A stretch of 37,418 bases of DNA from a virus. The stretch lies in IMG/VR virus record IMGVR_UViG_3300032092_000106, positions 1 to 37,418 of that record; one strand, written 5' to 3'. Shown one piece after another: positions 8,297-16,760 of the stretch. A program made the position numbers and the translations under genes. Position 1 is the stretch's first letter. The number at the start of each line of letters is the position of its first letter. The notes under the pieces are model-generated. The model saw nothing but the letters and a program-made list of their open reading frames with translations. It was not told the DNA's origin and made no database searches.

Positions 8297-8351
8297 TTTG
8301 ACATCAAAAATTATCATGTTAAATTAAAACATGATTCAGAGAATCAATACA

Positions 8352-8382
8352 GGGTTACTTCGAAATAAGTAACCCTTTCTCT
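8352..8382 (+). terminator. Rho-independent terminator after tail tube
   Basis: A 9-bp perfect stem, GGGTTACTT (8352-8360) with AAGTAACCC (8367-8375), has a 6-base loop and is followed by a T-rich tail, TTTCTCTTTCTC. Confidence 0.85.
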
Positions 8383-8401
8383 TTCTCATACACTTTGTTG
8401 G

Positions 8402-8408
8402 TTAAATA
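8402..8408 (+). promoter_or_regulatory. Late promoter (TTAAATA)
   Basis: TTAAATA, TCTTT, ATG at 8414: spacing 5, as in the other late genes, with T in place of C at the first position. Confidence 0.7.
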
Positions 8409-8413
8409 TCTTT

Positions 8414-9013
8414 ATGCGTCCACAAATTAACGATTTCTTACAAGCATTTTCAGGAGATGCTAAGTTTTGTCTCTCGATTCCTGTATTATGGACAGTATCT
8501 ATTGATGGTGTTTCCGAAGGTGCTATTAACAGCGTATTGAGTAATGCTGGTCAATATTGGTCAGCAAAATTGACACCTAATCAGATGTCTAGAAATGGTA
8601 ATATACTACCAGCACAACAGGTAGTTATACCAAATGAAAGTGCGAGCTTTGTTGCTATGGCAGAAGGTTCTGGATTGGGAGGATTTCTTCCGGGGTATGC
8701 TATGGATTCTAGATCAGATTTCTTATCTCGATCATTTTCTATCAATTTTTTGGAAACTCGTAGAGACTTGGAGCATGAATTCTTTCGACCATGGTCTATC
8801 GCATTGGGTATTAAAGGTTTGATTGAACAAGGTGTTAATTTAAAGGCAACGATTACTGTGAAACAATATAATAACGCTGGTCAATTCCGAAAAGGTTTTC
8901 AATTTTACAAAGCATTTCCGACAAATGTTGAAGGTTTCAATCTCGATTATAACAACACTGATTATCCTATTAAATCAGTGACCTTTGCATGTGAGAATTA
9001 TAAGCAATTATGA
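8414..9013 (+). CDS. Second tail-tube-like virion protein
   Basis: A 199-residue protein just downstream of the tail tube gene, with its own late promoter. It has the size and beta-rich character of tube-fold proteins. The segment SFSINFLETRRDLEHEFFRPWSI (about residues 110-132) parallels the SIEFFVDQNLDIRN region of the tube protein, and the end (YPIKSVTFACENY) is a strand like the tube's last hairpin. It could be a tube initiator or baseplate tube protein (T4 gp48/gp54 role) or a tail terminator; I cannot decide. Its last bases overlap the next gene by ATGA. Confidence 0.65.
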   Translation: MRPQINDFLQAFSGDAKFCLSIPVLWTVSIDGVSEGAINSVLSNAGQYWSAKLTPNQMSRNGNILPAQQVVIPNESASFVAMAEGSGLGGFLPGYAMDSRSDFLSRSFSINFLETRRDLEHEFFRPWSIALGIKGLIEQGVNLKATITVKQYNNAGQFRKGFQFYKAFPTNVEGFNLDYNNTDYPIKSVTFACENYKQL

Positions 9014-9720
9014 GAATTACTTTTCAGAATTTAAAAGATATTTCAGACACTTTATCAAAAGATGATGAACAATTTCTAGTTGATTATCTTAATAGATTTG
9101 ATGGAAAAAATATCCATGAAAAATTTTTGAATATTTTAAAAACATGGGAGGAAGATGTTTCACATACAATATCTTTTTCTAATGATGAAAAAAATATGAA
9201 AGTAAATATCTCATATGTCATAGAATCTTTCAAAGACGTTGAAAGAGAAGATATTGTTCTGGAAAAAGATTTTCAAATCACATTAGGTATACCAGACAAG
9301 TTCACTAATAAAGGTGTTTTCGATCTATCCAAAACCATAAAAAATATAAAATATGGTAGCTCACAAATAAAATTGAATGACATGAATGATGAAGATAGAG
9401 ATCATTTTGTCGAAAATCTTCCTGCTAATGTGTTCAATACTATTGCAAAAGAAGTATTGAGTAATCAGAAATATACGGCAGGTTTTGATAACGATAATTT
9501 AAAACATTTAAAAATAAATTTTTTGAATAACTCAGCATATATGTTTTTGAAAGGTTTATTCAATCCTTATAAAAAAGATTATTTTCTTGATATAATTTAT
9601 TATTTGTCGAGAAAAATCGATGGTAATATTCTTCTCAATTCTACGATCACAGATATTGAATATTACATTGATAAGATGAATATAGAAAATTCTGAAAATG
9701 AAATTCCAAGTTTGGCTTGA
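9010..9720 (+). CDS. Possible baseplate hub assembly protein (T4 gp26/gp51-like)
   Basis: A 236-residue acidic protein. Features are an alternating N-terminal half and a C-terminal helical part with NLPANVFNTIAKEVL and FLDIIYYLSRKIDGNILLNSTITDIEYYID. The latter resembles the C terminus of the T4_baseplate family (gp26/gp51 type), proteins that help assemble the baseplate hub. Its position directly after tube-like genes, translationally coupled by ATGA, fits a tail assembly role. The assignment is by pattern only and may be wrong. Confidence 0.5.
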   Translation: MRITFQNLKDISDTLSKDDEQFLVDYLNRFDGKNIHEKFLNILKTWEEDVSHTISFSNDEKNMKVNISYVIESFKDVEREDIVLEKDFQITLGIPDKFTNKGVFDLSKTIKNIKYGSSQIKLNDMNDEDRDHFVENLPANVFNTIAKEVLSNQKYTAGFDNDNLKHLKINFLNNSAYMFLKGLFNPYKKDYFLDIIYYLSRKIDGNILLNSTITDIEYYIDKMNIENSENEIPSLA

Positions 9721-9744
9721 CAAATTAATGAGTAATGTTAAATG
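9717..9744 (+). promoter_or_regulatory. Sigma70-like promoter before rmlB-like gene
   Basis: TTGACA (9717-9722), a 16-base spacer, then TAAATG (9739-9744). The ATG at 9751 is 6 bases after the -10 box, so +1 falls on the start codon. The -35 box overlaps the stop codon of the upstream gene. Confidence 0.6.
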
Positions 9745-9750
9745 TTGATT

Positions 9751-10758
9751 ATGGCAATTGATTTAAATGGAAAAAAGATATTGGTCACTGGTGGATTGGG
9801 ATTTATTGGTTCCAATTTTATCGAATATGTAATTAAAAATTATAAAAATTTACAGATTGTAAATTATGACAAATCTGGTCATGGTTCTCGTCCTCTGTAT
9901 CATACCAGTAAAGATAAACTGGTGAATATAGATGAGAATTTCTATACGTGGATTTGTGGCGATTTGTCCTATGAAGATTATAATGCGGCATCTATTAAGA
10001 ATGTTTTGAAGAATCACAAATTCGATTATATTTTTCACTTTGCTGCTGAGTCACATGTAGACAGAAGTATCAATAGCCCAGCATTTTTCATCGAGAATAA
10101 TGTGGTCGGAATGGTAAATCTATTGGAAGGTATCAGATTGCATCAACCAGATACGAGAATGATCAATATCTCCACAGATGAAGTATATGGTCATTTAAGT
10201 ATGAATGATAAACCATTTACAGAAGATTCACCATTTGATCCTAGAAGTCCTTATGCGGCATCTAAAGCATCTGCTGATATGATAGCTAGTTCTTATGTGA
10301 ATACTTTTAATCTGAATGTTGTTACAACGCATTGCTGCAATAATTTCGGACCTAATCAAGCTGATGAGAAATTCTTACCAACTATTATTCGACATATTGT
10401 GAAGGGTGAAAAGATTCCTGTCTACGGTGACGGAACAAATGTTCGTGAATGGATATTTGTTTATGATCACAATAAATCTATTTTGGAAATAGCAGAATAC
10501 GGTAAATCTGGTGAGCATTACAATATCGGCAGTGGTGTTGAAAAATCCAATTTGGATTTGATCTTAGAAGTTTTGAGAATTTTAAAATTTAAGAAAATTG
10601 TTTTAGGCAATTATATCAATTTTGTAGAAGATAGAAAAGGACACGATTTCCGATATGCTATCGATACGAAAAAATATATTAGGAATTTTAATCTAACGAA
10701 ATTTGAAGATTCTTTGACATCTACAATTGAGCATTATAAGGTTAAATATTCTAAGTAA
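9751..10758 (+). CDS. rmlB: dTDP-glucose 4,6-dehydratase-like sugar-nucleotide enzyme
   Basis: A 335-residue extended short-chain dehydrogenase. The NAD-binding glycine motif GGLGFIG is at residues 14-20. AAESHVDRS follows near residue 98, ISTDEVYG (TDE triad at 142-144) holds the catalytic acid/base pair of RmlB enzymes, and SPYAASKAS gives Tyr168 and Lys172. NNFGPNQ and GDGTNVREWIFV are also family hallmarks. It converts a nucleotide-linked glucose to the 4-keto-6-deoxy sugar. With the glycosyltransferase at 6173 it suggests the phage makes or redirects a deoxysugar for decoration. I chose ATG 9751 over the upstream in-frame ATG 9742, because 9742 lies inside the -10 box. Confidence 0.85.
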   Translation: MAIDLNGKKILVTGGLGFIGSNFIEYVIKNYKNLQIVNYDKSGHGSRPLYHTSKDKLVNIDENFYTWICGDLSYEDYNAASIKNVLKNHKFDYIFHFAAESHVDRSINSPAFFIENNVVGMVNLLEGIRLHQPDTRMINISTDEVYGHLSMNDKPFTEDSPFDPRSPYAASKASADMIASSYVNTFNLNVVTTHCCNNFGPNQADEKFLPTIIRHIVKGEKIPVYGDGTNVREWIFVYDHNKSILEIAEYGKSGEHYNIGSGVEKSNLDLILEVLRILKFKKIVLGNYINFVEDRKGHDFRYAIDTKKYIRNFNLTKFEDSLTSTIEHYKVKYSK

Positions 10759-10776
10759 AATTAACAAAAAATACGC

Positions 10777-11856
10777 ATGGACAATAATATAAAAGAAGCA
10801 GTAGTGGACGCTAGAGTAAACAAGCAATGGACATATTCTATGATTTTTGAAGAATACGGTGTTCCAAAATCTACCGCACAAGGTTGGGTGGCAAAATATG
10901 AAAATGGTTTTTCTTCCAATGAAGAAAACACTGAACAAATCCAAGGATTTATTAGTGAAAACTTTCAAAGAAATCGACCACAAAAATTTAAAAAAACGGA
11001 AGATGAAGTTTTTGAATTTCTATCACAACTTGCACCTGTTAATGTTTTAAATATTCGTCAGTCGCAACAAAAACGACTCACGAATTATGCTGTAGTTGGT
11101 TCAGACTTCCACTTTGGATGTCATGATGATAGATGTGTGAATATTTTTCTGGAAACAATCGATGAATTGAAACCATCAACAATTGTTCTTAATGGAGATA
11201 CCATGGATATGTTGGCGATTTCTAAGTATCCAAAAGATATCAAAAAACATTGGTCATTACTTGATGAACGTAAAGCATATCATAAGTTTTTGGATGATTT
11301 GATTTCAGTAGCAGGAGAAGCTAAAATATATGAAACATACTCCAACCACTCTGGTCAAAGTGTTCATGGTAGATGGAGAAGATACCTATCGGAAAGACTT
11401 GGAGAATTGGGTTCTCTACCAGAAATTACTGATACTTTGAGTTACGAAAATGTCTTCATGGGTGCTTACCAAAAATTGGTAGAACATGTTGATTTCGTAA
11501 TGCTCAATTCACTGGTGGTGACACATGGAACTACAGTTCGTGGTAATGGTGGTGCATCATGTCTTGGAGAGGTGAATAAATGGAATTCTTCAATTATGCA
11601 TGGACATACACATCGTATAGGTTCTAGTTGCAAGCGTGTTCCAGCATTTGGAAATAGGCAAGAAACACAATTGTATGGATTTGAGGGTGGTTGTTTGTGT
11701 TCACTCGATGCAGCTTATGGTAGTTCGATGAACTGGCAGCAAGGATTCAATATCGTATCCTTGGCAGATGATGGTGTTAGTTTCGGTGTTGAGCAAGTAA
11801 TGATCAATAATGGTAAAGCCGATGTAGCTACATTAGGTGCAACTATTCATGGTTGA
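10777..11856 (+). CDS. HTH domain fused to calcineurin-like phosphoesterase
   Basis: A 359-residue protein. Residues about 17-40 (YSMIFEEYGVPKSTAQGWV) form a homeodomain-like helix-turn-helix. From residue 104 on it is a calcineurin-like metallophosphoesterase: VVGSDFHFG (Asp110, His112), LNGDTMD (Asp141), YSNHSG in the GNH position, VVTHG, and the C-terminal metal motif MHGHTH. It should hydrolyse phosphodiesters or phosphomonoesters using two metal ions. The fused HTH suggests a nucleic-acid-bound substrate or autoregulation. It is the first of two phosphoesterases in this window (the other is at 22499) and has no clear promoter of its own. Confidence 0.8.
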   Translation: MDNNIKEAVVDARVNKQWTYSMIFEEYGVPKSTAQGWVAKYENGFSSNEENTEQIQGFISENFQRNRPQKFKKTEDEVFEFLSQLAPVNVLNIRQSQQKRLTNYAVVGSDFHFGCHDDRCVNIFLETIDELKPSTIVLNGDTMDMLAISKYPKDIKKHWSLLDERKAYHKFLDDLISVAGEAKIYETYSNHSGQSVHGRWRRYLSERLGELGSLPEITDTLSYENVFMGAYQKLVEHVDFVMLNSLVVTHGTTVRGNGGASCLGEVNKWNSSIMHGHTHRIGSSCKRVPAFGNRQETQLYGFEGGCLCSLDAAYGSSMNWQQGFNIVSLADDGVSFGVEQVMINNGKADVATLGATIHG

Positions 11857-11864
11857 ATAATTCT

Positions 11865-12593
11865 ATGTTAAAAAAAAGAAGAGAACTATTTGTTGAGAGG
11901 CAAGAACGTAATAGATTGCGTAAAGCTAGAATGGCTCAAATTGATAATTCGGGGCGTTATCATCATGCAAAAAAAGACATGACTCTGATCTTAGAAAAGA
12001 GAGGTTTCCGTGTTTATATTGATAAAGATACTGATCCTGAATTACTTGATTATGTGAAACACCTATCAATAGGATGTATAAACAAATTATATGATCATTT
12101 TAAAGATCTGTTCAAAAAAAATATGGTAAAGATTCCAAAAAACGTTCCTGTTTTGGTTACTTCTTTTAAGAAATATAAGGGCAATGAAAAAAATTCTGGT
12201 ATTTATGATCCCAATACGAAAATGATATATATAAATGAGCATCACGTTGATAATCATACCGTTTGGATTCATGAATATGCACATTTTATATCATATCTAG
12301 TGCCTGATCGATTCGTTGATTATGCGATTGAAGAATATAAAAAAATGTTATCTGATTATTTTGAATATTATGTTCAGAAAAAAACAAAAAGAAAAAATTT
12401 GGAAACTCGTAGACATAATAATGAAATGCATCGTGAACAAATGGCAAAATATCTGGGATTACCCAGTGAGTATTCTTCAACAAATTCAGATGAATTTTTT
12501 GCCGAAATGTTGGAAAATTGGGATAACATTCCAACCAATAAATTGACATTTAAGCTTAAACAAACGATTAGAAAAATATTAATGAGATTATGA
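11865..12593 (+). CDS. HExxH zinc-metalloprotease-like protein
   Basis: A 242-residue basic protein. WIHEYAHFI gives the zinc-binding HExxH at residues 136-140, and the downstream SDEFFAEMLENW (residues 208-219) offers the third ligand Glu, a layout of gluzincin- or SprT-like families. The first 45 residues are Arg/Lys-rich and probably helical. A TTG at 11853 overlapping the upstream stop is an alternative start; I prefer ATG 11865. A protease acting on a host or virion protein is the simplest reading. The gene overlaps the next by ATGA. Confidence 0.65.
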   Translation: MLKKRRELFVERQERNRLRKARMAQIDNSGRYHHAKKDMTLILEKRGFRVYIDKDTDPELLDYVKHLSIGCINKLYDHFKDLFKKNMVKIPKNVPVLVTSFKKYKGNEKNSGIYDPNTKMIYINEHHVDNHTVWIHEYAHFISYLVPDRFVDYAIEEYKKMLSDYFEYYVQKKTKRKNLETRRHNNEMHREQMAKYLGLPSEYSSTNSDEFFAEMLENWDNIPTNKLTFKLKQTIRKILMRL

Positions 12594-12784
12594 AATATGA
12601 AAGTAGTATTAACGGTTATTCATTTTTAATGGAAACCGATGATAAAATTGAGGTATGGGAAAATAGCAATGTTAATGATCCATTGTGTTACATTAAAGTT
12701 GATTCCGGTTCTATTAAAAATGAAAAGGATTTTCACGTAGAAATTAGCCATTGGTTCATGGAAAAATTAGGAAATGAATACTGA
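12590..12784 (+). CDS. Small hypothetical protein
   Basis: A 64-residue acidic protein, starting in an ATGA overlap with the HExxH gene and overlapping the next gene by 11 bases. No motif is recognised. The tight coupling on both sides argues that it is translated. Confidence 0.6.
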   Translation: MKYESSINGYSFLMETDDKIEVWENSNVNDPLCYIKVDSGSIKNEKDFHVEISHWFMEKLGNEY

Positions 12785-13262
12785 ATTACCAAGCATCATC
12801 GTATCAGGTGATTTGACAATTGAGGAAATTGGTGCTATATTCATTACGTTCTCTTTGAAAAACGTTGGAGAGGACGTTAAGAACAAATGGATCAATGATC
12901 CAGAATTGTCTAGAATATATCAAGAATTACAAAAGAAGAATATGCTCAAAAATGAAGATGGTAAATTAGTGATCGACATTATCGATCAGACCAAAGATTC
13001 ATTCTTTTATATTGAAGATTACGATGATAAGGATAATCCTATCTATGCTTCACCATCTGTTTTTGGAACAGAAGAGAATGGTTTGATGTCATGGAGAGTT
13101 AAACCTGAATTATGGGATCTCAATATCGTTTGGGTCAATTGTTCTGATTCCGACCTCATGACAGATGATATAGAATTAACATTCGATTCATTGGAGCAAG
13201 CAGAAGAATATTTTAGAGAACAAAATGCCGAAATTATGGCATCATTTCAAGAAGATTTATGA
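12774..13262 (+). CDS. Hypothetical acidic protein
   Basis: A 162-residue protein, strongly acidic, with an N-terminal helix-rich half (GDLTIEEIGAIFITFSL) and a C-terminal half containing DIELTFDSLEQAEEYFREQN. No catalytic motif is visible. It is coupled to both neighbours (11-base overlap upstream, ATGA downstream), so it belongs to the same transcription unit as the HExxH and Cys-cluster genes. Confidence 0.65.
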   Translation: MNTELPSIIVSGDLTIEEIGAIFITFSLKNVGEDVKNKWINDPELSRIYQELQKKNMLKNEDGKLVIDIIDQTKDSFFYIEDYDDKDNPIYASPSVFGTEENGLMSWRVKPELWDLNIVWVNCSDSDLMTDDIELTFDSLEQAEEYFREQNAEIMASFQEDL

Positions 13263-13606
13263 AAAATATAAATAGCGGTAAGATTCCAGATAATCTTCCA
13301 TGTTATCCATGTCCACACAAATCATGTTGTTGTAGATGGGGAACATGGTTGACAGATGAAGAAGGTATCAAATTAAATGAACTGTATGGTGATATGGTGT
13401 TTTTGGATGAAGACACAAAGGTATGGAGAACTCAAGTAAGAGATGGTAGATGTGTATTCCTAAATCGTAAAGATATTGGTTGTAGTATCCATCACTTGGA
13501 TATCTACCCTCAAAGTTGTAGGGACTTTCCTTGGAAAGATGCTCGTGATCCACTTGCTCCTAGAGCGTTTGATGCAATCACATGCCCAGAAATTCCAATA
13601 GAATAA
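13259..13606 (+). CDS. YkgJ-like Cys-cluster metal-binding protein
   Basis: A 115-residue protein. The N terminus PCYPCPHKSCCCRWGTWLT gives a CxxCxxxxCCC cluster. Further Cys follow in RCVFLN, DIGCSIHH and YPQSCRDFPW, and a last one in ITCPE. The pattern C..C....CC, then GxC and YPxxCRxFP, is that of the YkgJ/UPF0153 family of putative zinc- or iron-chelating proteins. Substrate and role are unknown. It starts in an ATGA overlap with the acidic gene upstream. Confidence 0.75.
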   Translation: MKNINSGKIPDNLPCYPCPHKSCCCRWGTWLTDEEGIKLNELYGDMVFLDEDTKVWRTQVRDGRCVFLNRKDIGCSIHHLDIYPQSCRDFPWKDARDPLAPRAFDAITCPEIPIE

Positions 13607-13614
13607 AAAAATAT

Positions 13615-13770
13615 ATGAGCGTAAAAGGAGATTGGAGTAGAGTAAAGGACACGGAATCGTATCGTAGTAATTACGATAATATTTTCCGTAAAAATAAAGA
13701 AAAAGAACCTCAAAAGGACGAAAAAGATAAAAAAGAGGAAAAAAATCCTAAAGAGGTTGACAACAATTAA
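13615..13770 (+). CDS. Small charged protein
   Basis: A 51-residue protein. MSVKGDWSRVKD... is followed by a long Lys/Glu/Asp tail, probably disordered. The start is ATG 13615, 8 bases after the previous stop. Its own stop TAA is the TAA inside the next promoter, so the gene end and the promoter overlap. Confidence 0.6.
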   Translation: MSVKGDWSRVKDTESYRSNYDNIFRKNKEKEPQKDEKDKKEEKNPKEVDNN

Positions 13771-13784
13771 AACTAGATTATAAT
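13767..13784 (+). promoter_or_regulatory. Leaderless-type promoter 1
   Basis: TTAAAACTAGATTATAAT, then GTGGGT, then ATG 13791. The stop of the upstream gene lies inside it. It is the first copy in the window and marks the start of the accessory region. Confidence 0.8.
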
Positions 13785-13790
13785 GTGGGT

Positions 13791-14207
13791 ATGATACAAT
13801 TCCACAGAAATGAAATCGACGAAGAATGGTGGGACTTGGTAAACGAGTTCCCACACATTTTTTTAGAACCAAGTCCAGAAGTATTGTCTTTGTATGAAGA
13901 ATACAAAGATGCGGAATATTCAGGATTTCCAAATAATAAGGAAGATTTATGTAATCTGAGATTTGGTTTCGAATGTAATATCAAATGGAAAGAAATCATT
14001 CGGGAATTTTGTTTGGAGATGGATGAAATTCATCGAAAGGCAAAGGAGAATGGTGATGAAGCTTTTTACTGCACATTTATCCTCAAAGAAAAATTTGGAA
14101 CTTGTCGAGACCAAGGCACAATGTTTGGCAAGGACAAGACAAAATACTATAAGGATTGGAGTGAAGCTTCGCATAGATTGTATGAAAAATCAACAAAAAT
14201 AAAATAA
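13791..14207 (+). CDS. Hypothetical protein, possibly related to the 20705 product
   Basis: A 138-residue protein. FECNIKWKEIIREFC followed by FILKEKFGTCRD parallels WQPMFEELCSKVAKI and IEQVKEKFGGLRF in the gene at 20705, so the two may be distant paralogues of a common phage family. Function is unknown. The start ATG 13791 is set by the promoter spacing; an in-frame GTG at 13785 falls inside the 6-base spacer and would precede +1. Confidence 0.65.
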   Translation: MIQFHRNEIDEEWWDLVNEFPHIFLEPSPEVLSLYEEYKDAEYSGFPNNKEDLCNLRFGFECNIKWKEIIREFCLEMDEIHRKAKENGDEAFYCTFILKEKFGTCRDQGTMFGKDKTKYYKDWSEASHRLYEKSTKIK

Positions 14208-14208
14208 T

Positions 14209-14670
14209 ATGATATTGTCAGGATTTAGAAATAATAAAAATGTTGTAGCATCGATTTCCCATTATGATTATAGGGAATTTGAAGATATTATGGCAGATGG
14301 TGGACAACCTTATACATTTGATTATGCTGGATATTCACGTTTTCGTGGAACACCATGTATATTCAAAGTTCCTCAAAATTATGCGGAATTGTATCATGAC
14401 TATCAATTCAACCGTAAAGACCGTGAATATGGTGTTTGGAAATTAAAAGATGTCGAAATTCTTCCTGACGATATTGAATTGGATATTGAAGAGTTGAAAT
14501 TCCAAAATGCTATTTGGGGAACTCGCGGTAAGAGTGGAAAAGAACCTTTAAAATATGTTCATCTGGTGGATTGTGAAACCGATCACTTAGAAGAAATATT
14601 GAAGTTGAAACAAGTAAAATCTGTGTATACTATATTTATTAACAGAATTTTGAAAGAAAGAAAACAATGA
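14209..14670 (+). CDS. Hypothetical protein
   Basis: A 153-residue protein, one base after the previous stop. The N-terminal part is aromatic and Gly-rich (YDYREFEDIMADGGQPYTFDYAGYSRFRG) and the C-terminal part is acidic. No recognised domain. It overlaps the following gene by 4 bases, so it belongs to the unit read from promoter 1. Confidence 0.6.
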   Translation: MILSGFRNNKNVVASISHYDYREFEDIMADGGQPYTFDYAGYSRFRGTPCIFKVPQNYAELYHDYQFNRKDREYGVWKLKDVEILPDDIELDIEELKFQNAIWGTRGKSGKEPLKYVHLVDCETDHLEEILKLKQVKSVYTIFINRILKERKQ

Positions 14671-15131
14671 GTGATAATCAATTATCCACACAAGTAGAAG
14701 ATCTCAAAAAAGAGCTTACTGAAGCAAGAGAACTTATACAAATGCATAAAGAATTCCGCGAATCTCTGTATTTACCAGAACGTAGAAGATTGAATGAGCA
14801 GAAATATTTGTATGATCAATATGATCTTGCTTGTGAAGAGCTTGGAATTGGAAAACTTTCAACAGATGAAGGGGATACACTTTTAGAAGCAGTGTGCCGT
14901 TTGAAAAGCGAGCTTGCAGAAGCGAAAAAGCAACTTACCGAAGGAAAGGAATCATGGAGATTTTCCAGTGTATGTAGAGAATCGAGGCATCAACTTGACA
15001 CATTGGTGGCGGCTTTATATAGAATCATGAAACTTACAACTCCTGACCCAAACATGCCTTATTGTAACGATGACAGGATTTATGGGATTGCAAAAGATAC
15101 CCTAGCCACAGTGAAAGAGTATGAACAATAA
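14667..15131 (+). CDS. Coiled-coil hypothetical protein
   Basis: A 154-residue protein. Residues about 4-35 and 73-95 show heptad-like patterns rich in Leu, Glu and Lys (QVEDLKKELTEARELI; LKSELAEAKKQL), interrupted by a central segment. The C terminus has a short conserved-looking stretch ending in TVKEYEQ. It is similar in design, and perhaps in origin, to the product of 31942-32388. The upstream AAAGAAAG could act as a weak ribosome binding site, one of few in the window. Confidence 0.65.
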   Translation: MSDNQLSTQVEDLKKELTEARELIQMHKEFRESLYLPERRRLNEQKYLYDQYDLACEELGIGKLSTDEGDTLLEAVCRLKSELAEAKKQLTEGKESWRFSSVCRESRHQLDTLVAALYRIMKLTTPDPNMPYCNDDRIYGIAKDTLATVKEYEQ

Positions 15132-15133
15132 TT

Positions 15134-15151
15134 TTAAAACTAGAATATACT
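15134..15151 (+). promoter_or_regulatory. Leaderless-type promoter 2
   Basis: TTAAAACTAGAATATACT, TAAAAC, ATG 15158. It starts 2 bases after the upstream stop codon. Confidence 0.8.
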
Positions 15152-15157
15152 TAAAAC

Positions 15158-15361
15158 ATGACTATTACACAAGCAATTAATGAGCTAAAGGATCGATGGG
15201 GATATGACTTCACAGAGTTGAATCACATCCAAGAATTGATGGAAGAAGTGGCATCTAAGACCTATACTATGGGTTATTTGGATGGTGACATTGATGCAAA
15301 ACAAGCTGAAGCATCTTCTGAGAAGGGATTCGTGTCTTATGGTAAACCCGAAGATTGGTAA
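15158..15361 (+). CDS. Small hypothetical protein
   Basis: A 67-residue protein with a helical N terminus (TQAINELKDRWGYDF) and a Glu/Asp-rich centre. No domain is recognised. The start is fixed by promoter 2. The RNA ligase gene follows 8 bases after its stop without its own promoter, so the two are probably co-transcribed. Confidence 0.65.
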   Translation: MTITQAINELKDRWGYDFTELNHIQELMEEVASKTYTMGYLDGDIDAKQAEASSEKGFVSYGKPEDW

Positions 15362-15369
15362 AATATAAT

Positions 15370-16731
15370 ATGATTAAAAAATCAGAAAATCATGATACAA
15401 ATTACCTCGCAACGGTAGTTGAAATTGATAATCTCAAGAATCACCCAAACGCAGAGAGATTGGAAATTTTCGAGATTTATGGTGGAAATGTTATCGTAGC
15501 CAAAGGTCAATATCCTATTGGTTCGAAAGTCGTTTATTTCCCCATTGAAACAAAAATCAGTGGTGAATTTCTTCATTGGGCGAATCTTTTCGATAAGCCA
15601 GAGATGAATGCTGATGGTAAGACGAAAGGTTTCTTCTCCACGAAACAGCAAAGAGTTCGTCCAATCAAATTGAGGGAGATTCCATCAGAAGGTTTTGTCT
15701 ATCCAGTCGATAAGTTGTCTGAATTCTTTGGGGTATCTACAAATGTCTTCAATGTTGGCGAATCTTTCGATATGGTCGGTGACAAGGTTCTTTTGGAGAA
15801 GTGGGTATCTGGTGAGAAACCTGTTCAAAATTCTGCCAAAAAGGTTGTATTACCTAAATGGTTGCAGATTCTTCCAAAACCTGTTCGCAAATTTATCGGA
15901 CAACGTTTTTATAGCAAAAAAGATGATGGTATCGGTTCACAAATTGTGAAAGGTCAATTTCAATTTCATTATTCGACTCCTCAACTTGGCAAATCGATGT
16001 TTTTGATCGATCCAGAAGATGATATTACGATTTCGGACAAGTGGCACGGAATTTCAGCAGTCTTTTCGCGGGTTCTTTGCCACCAACAAAGGAACTGGTT
16101 GCAGAAATTGTTGGGTGTTTCTAATGATAGACTTGCTAAAGAATATCGCAATATTTACAGCAGTCGTAGTGTGATTAAAAATCGTAGAGATGGTCAATAC
16201 ACCGATGATCTATGGGGTAAATGGGCTAGAGAACTTTTTGAAAATTGTTCTCTGAAAGATGGTGTGAGTATATATGGCGAAATCGTTGGTTATGTCAATC
16301 ATTCTAAAATGGTTCAAAAAGGTTACGATTATTCATGTAAACCAGATGAAAATAAATTATATGTTTATCGAATTACTCATACTGATGATAATGGAAATGT
16401 TCATGAGTATTCATTCAATGAGATACGTGATTATTGTGATTTCCAAGATTTGGAAACAGTTCCTATCTTCTATCAAGGTAAAGCAAAAGACCTATTCTCA
16501 AATATTGCTATCGATGATGAATGGCGTAAGAATTTCTTACACTCTCTGAGTGAGAAATACTTAGAGAAAAATTGTCAATTCTGTAAGACTAAAGTTCCTG
16601 CCGAGGGTATCGTTCTTCGTATCGAATCGAAAGACAATAAACCTGCTCTGAAATTGAAAAGCTTCCGTTTCAAAGAGAAAGAATCTAAGGAGCGTGACAG
16701 TGGAGAATCCAACATTGAAGAAGAGTCTTAA
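15370..16731 (+). CDS. RNA ligase, Rnl5 (DRB0094) family
   Basis: A 453-residue protein. It has the two-part layout of Deinococcus Rnl5: an N-terminal OB-like domain (residues 1-150, with DNLKNHPNAERLEIFEI and GSKVVYFPIET) and a C-terminal adenylyltransferase domain. The AMP-accepting lysine is Lys224 in KWHGISAVFSR (motif I). SIYGEIVGYV is motif IIIa, EGIVLRIES is motif IV, and LKLKSFRFKEKES is motif V. Enzymes of this family seal 3'-OH/5'-phosphate RNA nicks. In a phage this fits repair of tRNA or rRNA cut by host nucleases. I chose ATG 15370; an upstream in-frame TTG overlaps the previous stop. It is the longest gene of the accessory region. Confidence 0.88.
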   Translation: MIKKSENHDTNYLATVVEIDNLKNHPNAERLEIFEIYGGNVIVAKGQYPIGSKVVYFPIETKISGEFLHWANLFDKPEMNADGKTKGFFSTKQQRVRPIKLREIPSEGFVYPVDKLSEFFGVSTNVFNVGESFDMVGDKVLLEKWVSGEKPVQNSAKKVVLPKWLQILPKPVRKFIGQRFYSKKDDGIGSQIVKGQFQFHYSTPQLGKSMFLIDPEDDITISDKWHGISAVFSRVLCHQQRNWLQKLLGVSNDRLAKEYRNIYSSRSVIKNRRDGQYTDDLWGKWARELFENCSLKDGVSIYGEIVGYVNHSKMVQKGYDYSCKPDENKLYVYRITHTDDNGNVHEYSFNEIRDYCDFQDLETVPIFYQGKAKDLFSNIAIDDEWRKNFLHSLSEKYLEKNCQFCKTKVPAEGIVLRIESKDNKPALKLKSFRFKEKESKERDSGESNIEEES

Positions 16732-16742
16732 AAATCCATTAA

Positions 16743-16760
16743 TTAAAACTAGATTATACT
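16743..16760 (+). promoter_or_regulatory. Leaderless-type promoter 3
   Basis: TTAAAACTAGATTATACT, TTGGGC, ATG 16767. Confidence 0.8.

Noticed and set aside
9742-9750. Upstream ATG 9742 as the start of the rmlB-like gene
   Set aside because: It falls inside the -10 hexamer of the TTGACA promoter, and the NAD-binding fold begins right after ATG 9751.
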